From assembly GCA_030695645.1 (NCBI GenBank), contig JAUYQG010000192.1, positions 1-64,000 of the forward strand: a stretch of DNA of 64,000 nucleotides, written 5' to 3'. The notes beneath the pieces are model-generated. The model made no database searches. It was given only the letters and a program-made list of their open reading frames with translations, and was not told the origin of the DNA. How positions within the stretch are numbered: position 1 is the first letter of the stretch; every line of letters begins with the position of its first letter. The position numbers were made by a program, and so were the translations under genes. This document shows positions 34,533 to 43,106 of the stretch, piece by piece. This stretch comes from Legionellaceae bacterium. GTDB lineage: Bacteria; Pseudomonadota; Gammaproteobacteria; Legionellales; Legionellaceae.

Positions 34533-34878
34533 TCCTGTTAAATTAAACAAAAAAGTTAGAGTTAGTTATTTTCTACCAGAGGCCATTCTAGTCGACGTAA
34601 AGGAAAAAATGATGAAGCAGGGATATGACTTAAAAGGTAAAAGTAAATGGGTGTCTGAAGCCATTCACGAGTTACTTCAATTTACTAATTTTAGTGAATT
34701 GGTCATGCTCAATGCTCAAATGCATGGGTTTGAAAAGTTGGATTCCATTTCAATTGATTTCAGTTTAAAAACCAAATTAGATGAAACCGTGATTGAAATT
34801 AGAAAGCAATTTCCATCCATTGAGGGCGTGCAAAGTAAGATATTGCGAACGGCTATTGTTCAACGATTATTGCGATAG
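34525..34878 (+). CDS. Small third gene of the partition operon
   Basis: This 117-aa protein overlaps parB by 8 bp. The N-terminal part (KKVRVSYFLPEAILVDVKEK, then KSKWVSEAIHELL) has the spacing of a ribbon-helix-helix DNA-binding fold: a beta strand, helix, then a second helix starting after a Lys-Ser turn. It could be the operon repressor or an accessory centromere-binding protein. No close family is recognised. Confidence 0.6.
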   Translation: MSSPVKLNKKVRVSYFLPEAILVDVKEKMMKQGYDLKGKSKWVSEAIHELLQFTNFSELVMLNAQMHGFEKLDSISIDFSLKTKLDETVIEIRKQFPSIEGVQSKILRTAIVQRLLR

Positions 34879-34895
34879 AGTTCAGTCACTGAACT
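34879..34895. repeat. 17-bp palindrome AGTTCAGTCACTGAACT, site 1
   Basis: This odd-centred perfect palindrome begins at the stop codon of the partition operon. The identical site recurs at 35095-35111, and half-sites TTCAGT and ACTGAA occur at 35037 and 35153. The spacing and position make it a candidate centromere (parS) or regulator site. Confidence 0.5.
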
Positions 34896-34949
34896 CCAAG
34901 ACCGAGGTACAGAATGCCGTGCTTTGCATTCAATGTGACGTTTACAGGA

Positions 34950-34997
34950 TATACAGCGCGCGGCCACAAACTTAAGTCTGTGGCCGCGCGCTGTATA
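34950..34997. terminator. Long GC-rich hairpin after the partition operon
   Basis: TATACAGCGCGCGGCCACA pairs with TGTGGCCGCGCGCTGTATA around AACTTAAGTC. The stem is very strong, with no U-run after it. It may be a terminator, a transposon scar or a replication control structure. An inverted iteron precedes it. Confidence 0.5.
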
Positions 34998-35094
34998 GAT
35001 GACTAAGTCCTGTAAGAATGATTAAGACAAACTCAGTTCAGTAGTACTAGTAAAAAACATTCCAAACTGGGGTTTAAGACACGATTTTATGAAA

Positions 35095-35111
35095 AGTTCA
35101 GTCACTGAACT
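35095..35111. repeat. 17-bp palindrome AGTTCAGTCACTGAACT, site 2
   Basis: Identical to the site at 34879-34895 and extended here by AAA/TTT to 23 bp. Because a T-run follows, it could also serve as a terminator. The rest of the gap (35112-35379) has a CCCCCTC...GAGGGGG inverted repeat around 35166-35240 and no gene. Confidence 0.5.
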
Positions 35112-35394
35112 TTTTATAAGTAACCCTAGTTCGGAGTTTTTTTACTGGTTACCACTGAACTGATCCCCTCCCCCTCTGGGGATAGGGCTAGGGTCACTGC
35201 CCTTAACTAATGGCAGTGAGGGCTAGGGTGAGGGGGTATTTATGATGTGTGTTTACTTCCTACTGCAACGGCAGTCAAGGCCGAGATAACGGAGCATTCT
35301 AATTTGATTCAGAGAATGCTGTAAAATAAAAAAATAACTACTCGCTCGTCCTTAGGATCACAGCGAGGGATCGACCAAATGTGACGTATACAGG

Positions 35395-36669
35395 ATGCCT
35401 ATTATCATGAGCAAAGACATTGTTGAGCTTTCGACTCTAAAATCCATGGAATTAAAAAAACATGTCGCTGTGATACATTCCAATAGCAAAATATCACTTT
35501 TACAACGAAAAATATCAAATGCCTTATTGTTTCACGCCTATGATGATTTGCTTAACAAAGATGAACATCATATTCAGGTGTCAACACTAACGAAACTGAT
35601 TGGTTATGACAGTCATGATCATAAACGAATAAAGCAGTCTCTGATGGATCTATTAGCCACTGTCATTGAATGGAATATAGTTGATGGCGATAAAATTGAT
35701 AAAAACGGGACGTGGAATGCCAGTTCAATTATCTCCGATGCATCCATTCAAGGTTCATTATGTTCTTACTCATACAGCAATAAAATGCGTAAGTTGCTTC
35801 ATCACCCCAGTGTTTATGGACGATTAAATATGCAGGTTCAAGCCCTTTTTCAATCAAGCTACGGATTAGCTTTATATGAAAATTGCAATCGATACCAGGA
35901 CATTGGCCAAACGCCTTGGTTTGAATTGGGTAAATTTCGAAAATTAATGGGTGTAGATGACGAAAAATATAAAATTTTTAGAGATTTCAAATCAAGAGTC
36001 TTGGATAAATCGGTTGAAGAGGTCAATAAGTACTCGACTTTAATCGTAGAGCCTGTATTACGAAAAGTAAATCGCCAGGTCGTTGCGATACAGTTTTTGA
36101 TTCATAAAAACAAGGGTATCGAGCTCAAGTGTATCGATGATAAATTAGCACATAATTCATTGCCGATTATTTTGAAAAAAGACTACGGATTGTCACAAAA
36201 ACAAATTGGAGACTTGGTTGCTGTGTATGAAGAAGACTATATCCACGAAAAAATTAAACTAGTAGAATCATCCCCAAGCTTTACAAGTGGTAAAATAAAA
36301 AATTTAGGAAAATATTTATTGTGTGCACTGAATGATGATTATCAACCAACAAAAAACGTGGCACACCATAAACAAAAAAGCGATAATCATGTGAATGATC
36401 ATAAACTCGCTGTATATCAACAGCATGTGAGAAATATGATTTTTCTAGCATTAGAAAATAGCATTGAAGAAGAAAAAAATGCCTTTTTTGAAGGATTTGA
36501 GCGATACATTAAAAAAACAATGTATGCTCATTTATATGTGCACGATGGATTAAGAAATATCTTGGTTGAAGATCAATTTATAAAATATGTTATCAACCAA
36601 AAAAATTGGTTAACCACTCATGTATTGCCGTATTCTCAATGGGTCAATGAATCCACTGAGAATACCTGA
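35395..36669 (+). CDS. Rep_3-family plasmid replication initiator
   Basis: This 424-aa protein (or 420 aa from the ATG at 35407) has the paired winged-helix pattern of RepB/RepE initiators: LLQRKISNALLFHAYDDLL at the start of WH1, TKLIGYDSHDHKRIKQSL, SYGLALYENCNRY, and a second winged helix around WFELGKFRKLMGV. It would bind the iterons at 32361-32482 and recruit host helicase. An inverted iteron (TGTGACGTATACAGGA) overlaps its ribosome binding site and start, which implies self-repression. The C-terminal 150 residues are an extension with no recognised domain. Confidence 0.9.
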   Translation: MPIIMSKDIVELSTLKSMELKKHVAVIHSNSKISLLQRKISNALLFHAYDDLLNKDEHHIQVSTLTKLIGYDSHDHKRIKQSLMDLLATVIEWNIVDGDKIDKNGTWNASSIISDASIQGSLCSYSYSNKMRKLLHHPSVYGRLNMQVQALFQSSYGLALYENCNRYQDIGQTPWFELGKFRKLMGVDDEKYKIFRDFKSRVLDKSVEEVNKYSTLIVEPVLRKVNRQVVAIQFLIHKNKGIELKCIDDKLAHNSLPIILKKDYGLSQKQIGDLVAVYEEDYIHEKIKLVESSPSFTSGKIKNLGKYLLCALNDDYQPTKNVAHHKQKSDNHVNDHKLAVYQQHVRNMIFLALENSIEEEKNAFFEGFERYIKKTMYAHLYVHDGLRNILVEDQFIKYVINQKNWLTTHVLPYSQWVNESTENT

Positions 36670-36681
36670 TCCGTTGTTCAT

Positions 36682-36904
36682 TTGGACTTTAGACAGAACG
36701 ACATGAAAAGAGCCTCATGTCGTTCTGTCCAAGAAACTTGAGATCCATTACTATCAACCAGTTCATTAACTACACTATATGCAACTGTTTTTATAAAATA
36801 AATCGATTCCACCCGATAATATATGTCTGTAAATTTCACAGATCTGAAATTATTTGGACGGAATTGCATGCGTTTTTTTGCATGCCGTTTTGTCCAAAGT
36901 CCAA
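36682..36904 (-). mobile_element. Complete MITE-like element, copy B (223 bp)
   Basis: This is the same element as 21225-21445, inverted. It has outer ends TTGGACTTTAGACA and TGTCCAAAGTCCAA and the two hairpins CGACATGA/TCATGTCG and GCATGC/GCATGC. The minus-strand open frame 36869-36678 begins MQFRPNNFRS and contains SQVSWT; it aligns with the frame in copy A over 48 codons without a gap. It follows the rep gene directly. Confidence 0.85.
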
Positions 36905-36986
36905 GTTCATAAATATCATTCGTAATAGAGTCTGAAATGTTCTATAATTGTACTATAATGTGAAATTTGCTTTAAGGGGTATTTCA

Positions 36987-38843
36987 ATGAGTGAAAATCA
37001 GATAGATAAAACAGGTGATGTCAACACAGTTGATGCCAACACAGCTGATGCCAACACAGGTGATGCCAGTGGTCCTAAAGTAGTTCCCAATGCTGATGGC
37101 AATAAAAAAGCGGACGATGCTGCTGCTGCGAAAGAAGAAAAAGATAAGTTGGCAGAGAGAGGAAAATTAAAAGCAAAGTCAAATATCGAAAAATCGTTTA
37201 AGGCACTTAAAGAACGATTTATGCCAGCCAAAAAACCTGAGCGTAAAAGAGAAGAGCCTGTGAAGAGTGGGAACGCACATGTGCAAGCTCTGGAAGAGGG
37301 CCTCGCTCAGTTTAAGAACACACTAAATGCGTTCAATGATCTTGCCGCTAATAAGGACATACAGAAACTTTTTGGCGATCTAAAATCAGCCCTTATGTCA
37401 AAAGCTAAAGAAGCCATATTTGGTCCAAACAATAACACTCCTTACGACCCGGACAGTGCCCGACAAAATACAGGTGGTGGCGCTAGGGCAAGAGAAGATG
37501 CTGTTACAAAACAGCGTAAATTGATAGATGCAAAATCCACTCAAGCAGCTCAGGGGATAACTGCTGCTCAAAATGACGTCCAAGCAGCCGAGGATAAGTT
37601 GCAAGAAGCACAGATGAAATCAATTGAGATGGATGAGAAAGCACTTGCAAAAAACAAGTTAGCTTTAGAAAATCCAAGTGATTTGAATATCGCAAATGAT
37701 GCTTTAGAAGCCAGTCTAGATAAAACAGGGGCAAGATTATCTTTTGTAGACGCCTCCGTTTCAAAAGCAAAAGCTGATGAGCAGCTTGCCATGGCTGAGG
37801 CTAGCGCTGCAAGTTTGGATTTGCAAGGGGCACGTTTAGAGAATCAGTATGCCGACATGTATTTGAATGACGCTCAAGGAACAGTGGATCGAGCTCAGGA
37901 TAGGTTACAGTCTGCAAATGCTGAAGTTGCCGAGTTGTCTGAATCTAAATTTTGGAAGAGTGAGGATACTCAACTAAAGGCGTTAGATAAAGCGGAGAAA
38001 AAAGCTGATAAGGCAAAGGCGACTTATGAGGCGGCAGATGCTGAGCTTAAAAAAGCCGTAGCTAAAAAAGCAAACGCGGATGATGGAGTGAAACGTGCTG
38101 AAGAAAAGTGGGGGAGCGCAAAGACAAATGTGAGTGATAAAGTCAACGCTAAGTCTGCGGCACTTTCAGGAAAAGTAGAGGCTGCAGAAGCGCAGCTAGA
38201 CGCGGTGGAAAAGCGTGTTGGTCTAGACAGTTTAAAAAAAGAGGCCTCTACACTGAATAAACAAGCTGAGCGGCTTGAGTTGAATTCTTCGAAAGAGCCA
38301 GAGAACCCCGCGCTTAAAACAGATGCAAACGCGGTAAGGGATGAGGCAAATGCAGCAAAGGAACGTTTAATGATTGGTCAGATGGCAACAGAAACAGCGG
38401 CTCATGATGTTGCTGTGGCGAAATTGGATAAAGCAATGATTGCCCATCAGATTGCAGAACATGAACTTAATCAGGTCGCTAAAAATGCGAAACTTGCGGC
38501 ACCTGATCTGCCTTCGAACATTGATAATTTGGAAAAAGATGTGGCTGACTCAAAATTGAAATCAGATCTTTCAAAGCAAAAATTGAAGGAATTAGAGACT
38601 CAGAGTGCTGAGAAAGCAGGTGAACAACATACATCAGCGGGTGCCCCTGTTCCTACTCCCTCTCCTAAAGCAAAAGATCCTAATAAAGATCCTAATGAGG
38701 TGCCGATGGAGAGTACAGGGAGTACTACAGGTAATGCCAAAGATCAATTGAACATCAAGAGGGATGAGAGTGGTTCGGGTTCGAAAGATCCTGTTTCTTT
38801 AACCCTCCCTGATCTCGATGGTAACGAAAGATCTCCTGGATAG
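36987..38843 (+). CDS. Long Ala/Lys/Asp-rich coiled-coil protein
   Basis: This protein of about 618 aa starts at MSENQIDKTGD, with AAGGGG upstream. It has an N-terminal run of pentapeptides (D-A-N-T-x), a charged stretch, then about 400 residues of heptad-like Ala/Lys/Glu/Asp sequence (for example AQDRLQSANAEVAEL) that should form long coiled coils. The C-terminus is a disordered Pro/Ser/Lys/Asp tail. No signal peptide or membrane segment. It looks like TolA- or effector-type rods, but no enzymatic domain is recognised. It is single-gene cargo between rep and umuDC; base composition is more GC-rich than its neighbours. Confidence 0.7.
   Translation: MSENQIDKTGDVNTVDANTADANTGDASGPKVVPNADGNKKADDAAAAKEEKDKLAERGKLKAKSNIEKSFKALKERFMPAKKPERKREEPVKSGNAHVQALEEGLAQFKNTLNAFNDLAANKDIQKLFGDLKSALMSKAKEAIFGPNNNTPYDPDSARQNTGGGARAREDAVTKQRKLIDAKSTQAAQGITAAQNDVQAAEDKLQEAQMKSIEMDEKALAKNKLALENPSDLNIANDALEASLDKTGARLSFVDASVSKAKADEQLAMAEASAASLDLQGARLENQYADMYLNDAQGTVDRAQDRLQSANAEVAELSESKFWKSEDTQLKALDKAEKKADKAKATYEAADAELKKAVAKKANADDGVKRAEEKWGSAKTNVSDKVNAKSAALSGKVEAAEAQLDAVEKRVGLDSLKKEASTLNKQAERLELNSSKEPENPALKTDANAVRDEANAAKERLMIGQMATETAAHDVAVAKLDKAMIAHQIAEHELNQVAKNAKLAAPDLPSNIDNLEKDVADSKLKSDLSKQKLKELETQSAEKAGEQHTSAGAPVPTPSPKAKDPNKDPNEVPMESTGSTTGNAKDQLNIKRDESGSGSKDPVSLTLPDLDGNERSPG
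37015..37068 (+). repeat. 15-bp tandem repeat inside the coiled-coil gene
   Basis: Three and a half units of GxTGATGyCAACACA encode D-(V/A)-N-T-x. The number of units may vary between strains without breaking the frame. Confidence 0.75.
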
Positions 38844-38950
38844 TAGCGCTGTGCCATGCTTCGGAGTTCCCTCGCTATGATCGGGATGACGTACGGGGTG
38901 AGCAGTTACGCTTCAAAAATCAATAACTATACTGCGATCGGTCACAAACT

Positions 38951-39136
38951 TAAGCAACGGGCCAGAAATAACGTCCCATTCTGGTGCTAAAGATAGGTAT
39001 CAGGTTGACGCGTTCTGAAGCGAACAAAAGTGACGGTGTACTTGCGGTACATTGAGCTTTTGTGAGTGAAGAACGCGTCAAGATGATGCCTAGATTTAGT
39101 GCAAGAATGGGACGTTATTTCTGGCCCGTTCCTTAG
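38951..39136. repeat. Large palindromic element, about 185 bp, copy 2
   Basis: Same unit as 10118-10302 with the loop reversed. The right arm is identical to copy 1 for more than 50 bp; the left arm has drifted (CTGGTGCTAAAGATAGGTA). An open frame through both copies reads NGPEITSHSCTKSRH and KYTVTFVRFRTRQ, which follows from the sequence identity and need not mean it is translated. Confidence 0.85.
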
Positions 39137-39428
39137 CTTTTGTCTTGCTCTTTTTGTTCCAGAGCAACGTTCGAAGCTCATTGGTGGGCACGTCACTCTC
39201 GCTCATTTGACCAGCATACATCCTAGCCGTGTATTTTGAATCAAAATACACGGTAATTTGGTCTGTTTTAATACCAAATTGTGTCCACAGGGTAGCCCAT
39301 CAATGGGAGAGGGTGATCCTACTGTTTATTGGTTTTTAAGGCGGGAATTTCTGATAAAAGCGTTTCCTCATGGTCTACGTTGGGATAATCTCCGCATTGT
39401 AGTCCACCAAGTGATTTCGAAACCAACT
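39137..39428. other. Intergenic stretch, about 290 bp
   Basis: No gene is supported here. A 12-bp inverted pair, CCGTGTATTTTGA and TCAAAATACACGG, lies at about 39225-39252. The rest holds nothing recognised. Confidence 0.5.
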
Positions 39429-40694
39429 CTACGTCCCATTTCTGATTACAGCCAGCTCTAGCCATTGGGTTGTGTAACGCGGTGATCGCATGTTGGTTGC
39501 TGCGATCATCGGTTTATTATGGCATCCCTCTGCGGCCAATTTAATCGTATGACGCCCGAATTTGTGATTAATGTCATCGAAAACGGTCATTAATAGGTTC
39601 TTTTTCTGTAACGAGTCGTCAGTGGGTTGATGGAACAAATCAAATTGTTGATGGTTTTTGTGAGTCAACGCTGTAAAACAAATGCCGAGCTTTTTGTATG
39701 AAAAATTAGGTTGATATAAGGTCATTAAACAGTCTTTAGCGGCCTGAGTAATGAGACGTAAATCGTCGGTAGGGTGGATGAGTTTATATACTATTTTACT
39801 GTGCTGTTGTGGCAGATCAGGACGAAATCGGTTGGTGTGCACAAAAACAGTGATGTCTTTGACTAATAAGTGCTGATTGCGTAATTTTTCATAAGCACGA
39901 GCGGCATGGCTGCTGAGAGCTTGCGCTAAGATATGATATTCTGTTGGCATGGTATCGAAACTTTTTGATGATAGGATGCTTTGGCGAGGGATTGCTTCTT
40001 CATTTGTACAGCAGTTGATGCCCTGTAATTCCATTGCTGTGCGCAACAACGCAACATTGAATCGCTCTTTCAACTCGCGAGGGTGGCATGCTGCTAAGTC
40101 TGCCGCCGTACTAATGCCGTGGGTAAGTAATTTTTTACGCCATTGTTTACCCACACCCCACACGTCACCCACATCAACGTATTTCAACCATTCTCGTTGC
40201 TGATTGATGTTAAACACGGATGTTTTAAGATCTTTTTTGCACAAATGATTGGCAATTTTTGCAAGGGTTTTTGTTGGACCGATACCAATGGATGTGGGGA
40301 TTCCCGTGTGGTTTAAAATTTGTCGTTCTAGGTTATGGCAAAATGCGTTGTGTGCGCCTTCTGGCATGGTGTGTAAGTTAATAAACGCTTCATCAATGGA
40401 GTATTGTTCAACAATAGGCCATGCGTTTTTAATCACGCTCATGACTCGCTGTGAGAGATCACCATACAATGGGAAATTGGATGAAAACACATGGACTTGG
40501 TGCTGTTTGCATAATGCTTTGATTGTAAAATAAGGTGCTCCCATTGCAATACCTAAGGCTTTGGCTTCATTGGATCGCGCAATGATGCAACCATCATTAT
40601 TTGATAATACGATGATGGGCTTATTGCGTAAATCAGGTCGAAATAAGCGCTCGCAGCTGGCATAAAAATTATTACAATCGACTAGCGCGTACAT
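39429..40694 (-). CDS. umuC: DNA polymerase V catalytic subunit
   Basis: This 421-aa Y-family translesion polymerase has catalytic acidic residues in MYALVDCNNFYASCERLF and in YSIDEAFINL, the finger motif VLSNNDGCIIARSNEAKALG, and the helix-hairpin-helix VGKQWRKKLLTHGI. The C-terminal little-finger and clamp-binding tail are complete, so it should be active. It starts two bases after umuD ends. The longer frame into umuD is not used. A plasmid-borne pair like this gives damage-induced mutagenesis. Confidence 0.93.
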   Translation of the reverse strand: MYALVDCNNFYASCERLFRPDLRNKPIIVLSNNDGCIIARSNEAKALGIAMGAPYFTIKALCKQHQVHVFSSNFPLYGDLSQRVMSVIKNAWPIVEQYSIDEAFINLHTMPEGAHNAFCHNLERQILNHTGIPTSIGIGPTKTLAKIANHLCKKDLKTSVFNINQQREWLKYVDVGDVWGVGKQWRKKLLTHGISTAADLAACHPRELKERFNVALLRTAMELQGINCCTNEEAIPRQSILSSKSFDTMPTEYHILAQALSSHAARAYEKLRNQHLLVKDITVFVHTNRFRPDLPQQHSKIVYKLIHPTDDLRLITQAAKDCLMTLYQPNFSYKKLGICFTALTHKNHQQFDLFHQPTDDSLQKKNLLMTVFDDINHKFGRHTIKLAAEGCHNKPMIAATNMRSPRYTTQWLELAVIRNGT

Positions 40695-40696
40695 GA

Positions 40697-41302
40697 TTAG
40701 CTCGCTGAGTGAATGACGTGGGTGACAACACCCCAAATCACTAAATCGTGTTCATTAGTGATATCAATAGGGCCATAACGGTTATTTGCGGGCAATAGTT
40801 TTACCTTGCCAGCTTGTCGTGATAGCCGTTTGACGGTGAGTTCGCCATCAATCGCTGCGATAACGATTTTGCCGTGTGTGGCCTCTAAGCTTTTATCAAC
40901 GATGAGCATATCACCGGATTGAATGCCAGCATCGGTCATGGAGTCACCGGATGCGATGACAAAAAAGGTAGCTGCTGGGTGTTTAATGAGGTGTGCATTG
41001 AGGTCTAAGTGAGTCTCGATATGGTCATCTGCTGGAGAGGGGAAACCGGCTCTAACGTGGCTTGCGTATAATGGACAATGATAGTTTATATCGACAACTT
41101 TGGCCCGCTCATACGAGCCAAGCTCACAATCGCTGGCTAAAGTTGTCGAAACGATGACCGAGGTTTTTCTATTTTTGTTTTCGAGAAATGTTTTCACATC
41201 GGCTACTTTTGAAATCGGGATGCGAATGGCTTGAGTTGATTCGCCCCATTTGTTACTACCTTTGGGACGTCCGGATCCTATGCGGTGGCCTCCACGGGTC
41301 AT
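40697..41302 (-). CDS. umuD: UmuD-like autoprotease with DNA-binding-like N-terminus
   Basis: This 201-aa protein has a C-terminal S24 peptidase domain with the cleavage pair Ala-Gly in RAGFPSPADD, the nucleophile Ser in ASGDSMTDAGI and the Lys in GELTVKRL. E. coli UmuD is 139 aa; here an extra N-terminal part (RGGHRIGSGRPKGSNKWGES, then IRIPISKV) precedes it and may bind DNA, as in some plasmid and Legionella homologues. GGAGAG sets the start at 41302. RecA-triggered self-cleavage would activate UmuC and could also lift repression at the palindrome just upstream. Confidence 0.9.
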   Translation of the reverse strand: MTRGGHRIGSGRPKGSNKWGESTQAIRIPISKVADVKTFLENKNRKTSVIVSTTLASDCELGSYERAKVVDINYHCPLYASHVRAGFPSPADDHIETHLDLNAHLIKHPAATFFVIASGDSMTDAGIQSGDMLIVDKSLEATHGKIVIAAIDGELTVKRLSRQAGKVKLLPANNRYGPIDITNEHDLVIWGVVTHVIHSAS

Positions 41303-41310
41303 GATGCTCT

Positions 41311-41340
41311 CCATTTGATATGTGTACATATATCAAATGG
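41311..41340 (-). promoter_or_regulatory. 30-bp palindromic operator of umuDC
   Basis: CCATTTGATATGTG pairs with TATATATCAAATGG around the centre, perfect except for the middle bases. It lies directly upstream of the umuD ribosome binding site. It does not match the E. coli LexA box (CTGT-N8-ACAG), so it may be a lineage-specific LexA or UmuD site. Confidence 0.6.
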
Positions 41341-41394
41341 TAGACTAATCGAGTTGTTTTGTATATGCTTTTTATTTTTACCGATGAGATTTGA

Positions 41395-42015
41395 ATGAAT
41401 GAGCTCATTTTAGCAACCAGCAATTCGGGTAAGATCAGGGAGCTACAAAGCATATTATCGTCCGTGCGCTGCATTTCACAACACGCACTGGGTATTTCGG
41501 ACGCTGAAGAAACGGGCTTGAGCTTTATTGAAAATGCGATTATTAAAGCACGCCATGCAAGTAGCTTTGGACACAAACCAGCATTAGCCGATGATTCTGG
41601 TCTTGTTGTTTTGGCCTTGAATGGTCGACCGGGGATTTATTCGGCGCGGTTTGCAGGTGTTCGATCGACTGATCAGGAGAATATAGCATTACTTTTGAAA
41701 CAACTTGCTGATACGCCCGATGATAGTAGGCAAGCCTATTTTTATTGCGCTATCGCCTTGGTGCAACGTGCGGATGATCCGACCCCCATCATTGCCACGG
41801 GGTCTTGTTCGGGTCTGATTAGCCGAGACCCTCAAGGAGACGATGGATTTGGTTATGACCCCGTATTTTATTTACCAGAGTATGAGTGCACGTTGGCACA
41901 ATTGCCCGAGGAGATAAAAAATACGGTGAGTCATCGCGCTATGGCGTTAGCGCAATTGCGTCATGTTTTTTTGCATTCTTTCAGTTCACATACCATCAGG
42001 GAGTGGAAGAATTAG
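41395..42015 (+). CDS. rdgB: Non-canonical purine NTP pyrophosphatase
   Basis: This 206-aa HAM1/RdgB enzyme hydrolyses dITP and XTP to monophosphates, keeping deaminated bases out of DNA. Motifs: [14 protein letters not shown] at the N-terminus, [21 protein letters not shown], and [12 protein letters not shown]. Length is normal. It diverges from umuDC with 54 bp between the operator and its ATG. It is normally a chromosomal housekeeping gene, so its presence beside umuDC argues for plasmid integration or for a gene-rich megaplasmid. Confidence 0.95.
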   Translation: MNELILATSNSGKIRELQSILSSVRCISQHALGISDAEETGLSFIENAIIKARHASSFGHKPALADDSGLVVLALNGRPGIYSARFAGVRSTDQENIALLLKQLADTPDDSRQAYFYCAIALVQRADDPTPIIATGSCSGLISRDPQGDDGFGYDPVFYLPEYECTLAQLPEEIKNTVSHRAMALAQLRHVFLHSFSSHTIREWKN

Positions 42016-42016
42016 T

Positions 42017-42070
42017 AAAAAGTAACATCACTCGCATCCGTTAGATGGTGAATGGTTACTTTTTCTTTTG
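42017..42070 (+). terminator. Probable intrinsic terminator of rdgB
   Basis: AAAAAGTAAC pairs with GTTACTTTTT across a 30-base loop that contains CATCACTC/GATGGTG pairing, followed by CTTTTG. It is placed right after the rdgB stop codon. Confidence 0.6.
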
Positions 42071-42268
42071 ATTCGTAGGAGTCTGAATTGTCAACAGACC
42101 CTAAACATTTGGAGTCGGCCATCGTTTCAACATTTTTATAAAAATGGCTAAATTCTAGTAAAATCGACTTACAAAAATCAGGAATATCATCTATGCTTAA
42201 TCATGTAATTTGGTAACTCTCTAGGTTGTGGATAAGTTTGGTGTTTTCACTGAACACGAAGCAAGCAC

Positions 42269-42359
42269 GTCATCCAGAGCGCGGTTTTTTTGCGCGAATG
42301 ATCACCTGAATTTTGCACAATCTGAGATCCTTCGCGCAAAAAGACGCGCTCTGGATGAC
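42269..42359. repeat. Palindromic repeat with 29-bp arms
   Basis: GTCATCCAGAGCGCG...TTTGCGCGAA and its inverse enclose about 32 bp. The arms are GC-rich and carry T- or A-runs, so it could terminate transcription in both directions. Nothing else is recognised between 42071 and 42411. Confidence 0.75.
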
Positions 42360-42411
42360 ATACCTGGGGAGTTACGTAATTTGTTAAATTGACTTTTAAC
42401 CGGAGATAAAC

Positions 42412-42672
42412 ATGGAAACAATGCGAAAAAGTAAACCGACTATCAATTCCAAACACGCACAAGTGGGTGCCGCTGTTAGCGATTTGCTGCATGAAGGCAA
42501 AAAATATGCAAATGAATTATATGAAGAAGGTTTGGATAAAATGTCATCAACAGAGCGAGAAATTGAACAATACTCGGAAGACTTGATTAAGAAAGTACGT
42601 GAAAACCCATTGAAAGCCGTATTAATTGCTGGTGGCATCGGCTTTTTAGTGTCCGCTCTGTTAAGAAAATAA
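42412..42672 (+). CDS. YqjD/ElaB (DUF883) family membrane-anchored protein
   Basis: This 86-aa protein is an amphipathic helix with charged heptads, ending in the membrane anchor KAVLIAGGIGFLVSALLRK typical of DUF883 proteins. In E. coli, ElaB/YqjD are stationary-phase inner membrane proteins that bind ribosomes. GGAG lies 8 bases before the ATG. Its stop overlaps the next start by one base (TAATG). Confidence 0.85.
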   Translation: METMRKSKPTINSKHAQVGAAVSDLLHEGKKYANELYEEGLDKMSSTEREIEQYSEDLIKKVRENPLKAVLIAGGIGFLVSALLRK

Positions 42673-43106
42673 TGGGAGTTCTTGGCGAACTTGAAGGTCT
42701 TATCGTTAGTAAATGCGGGTCAATTAAAACATTGATGTCCATGACTAAATTGGAAGTAAGACTAGCACGGCTCAGTATTTTTCCATTAGTGATCAACGTA
42801 TGCATGCTGTTAGTTGTATTGATGGTCATTTGGATGACCGCTATGGCCGCGTTGGGATATGGCATTTTCTTGGCCTGTCACAGCATCATGGCGGCGTTTG
42901 GCAGCGTATTGCTTTTCAATCTGTTGATGTTTGGTTTGTTAAGACGATATTTGTTGTTTAATATACGAAAAATGAGTTTTGAGCAAACGCGCAAGTACTT
43001 TGGATCGATATCAACCCTGAGTGAATATGATGGAACTGAACAATCGAAAGAGTGTGATGACGGCGATAGGGATTCTCGAACAGCGATTGCTGAGCCAACA
43101 GCATGA
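42672..43106 (+). CDS. YqjE-like phage-holin-superfamily membrane protein
   Basis: This 144-aa protein has two adjacent membrane helices (LVINVCMLLVVLMVIWMTAM and IMAAFGSVLLFNLLMFGLL) after an amphipathic N-terminus, the layout of YqjE. The C-terminal tail is acidic. It is translationally coupled to the DUF883 gene. The role is unknown; the yqjCDEK operon is general-stress induced in enterics. Confidence 0.75.
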   Translation: MGVLGELEGLIVSKCGSIKTLMSMTKLEVRLARLSIFPLVINVCMLLVVLMVIWMTAMAALGYGIFLACHSIMAAFGSVLLFNLLMFGLLRRYLLFNIRKMSFEQTRKYFGSISTLSEYDGTEQSKECDDGDRDSRTAIAEPTA

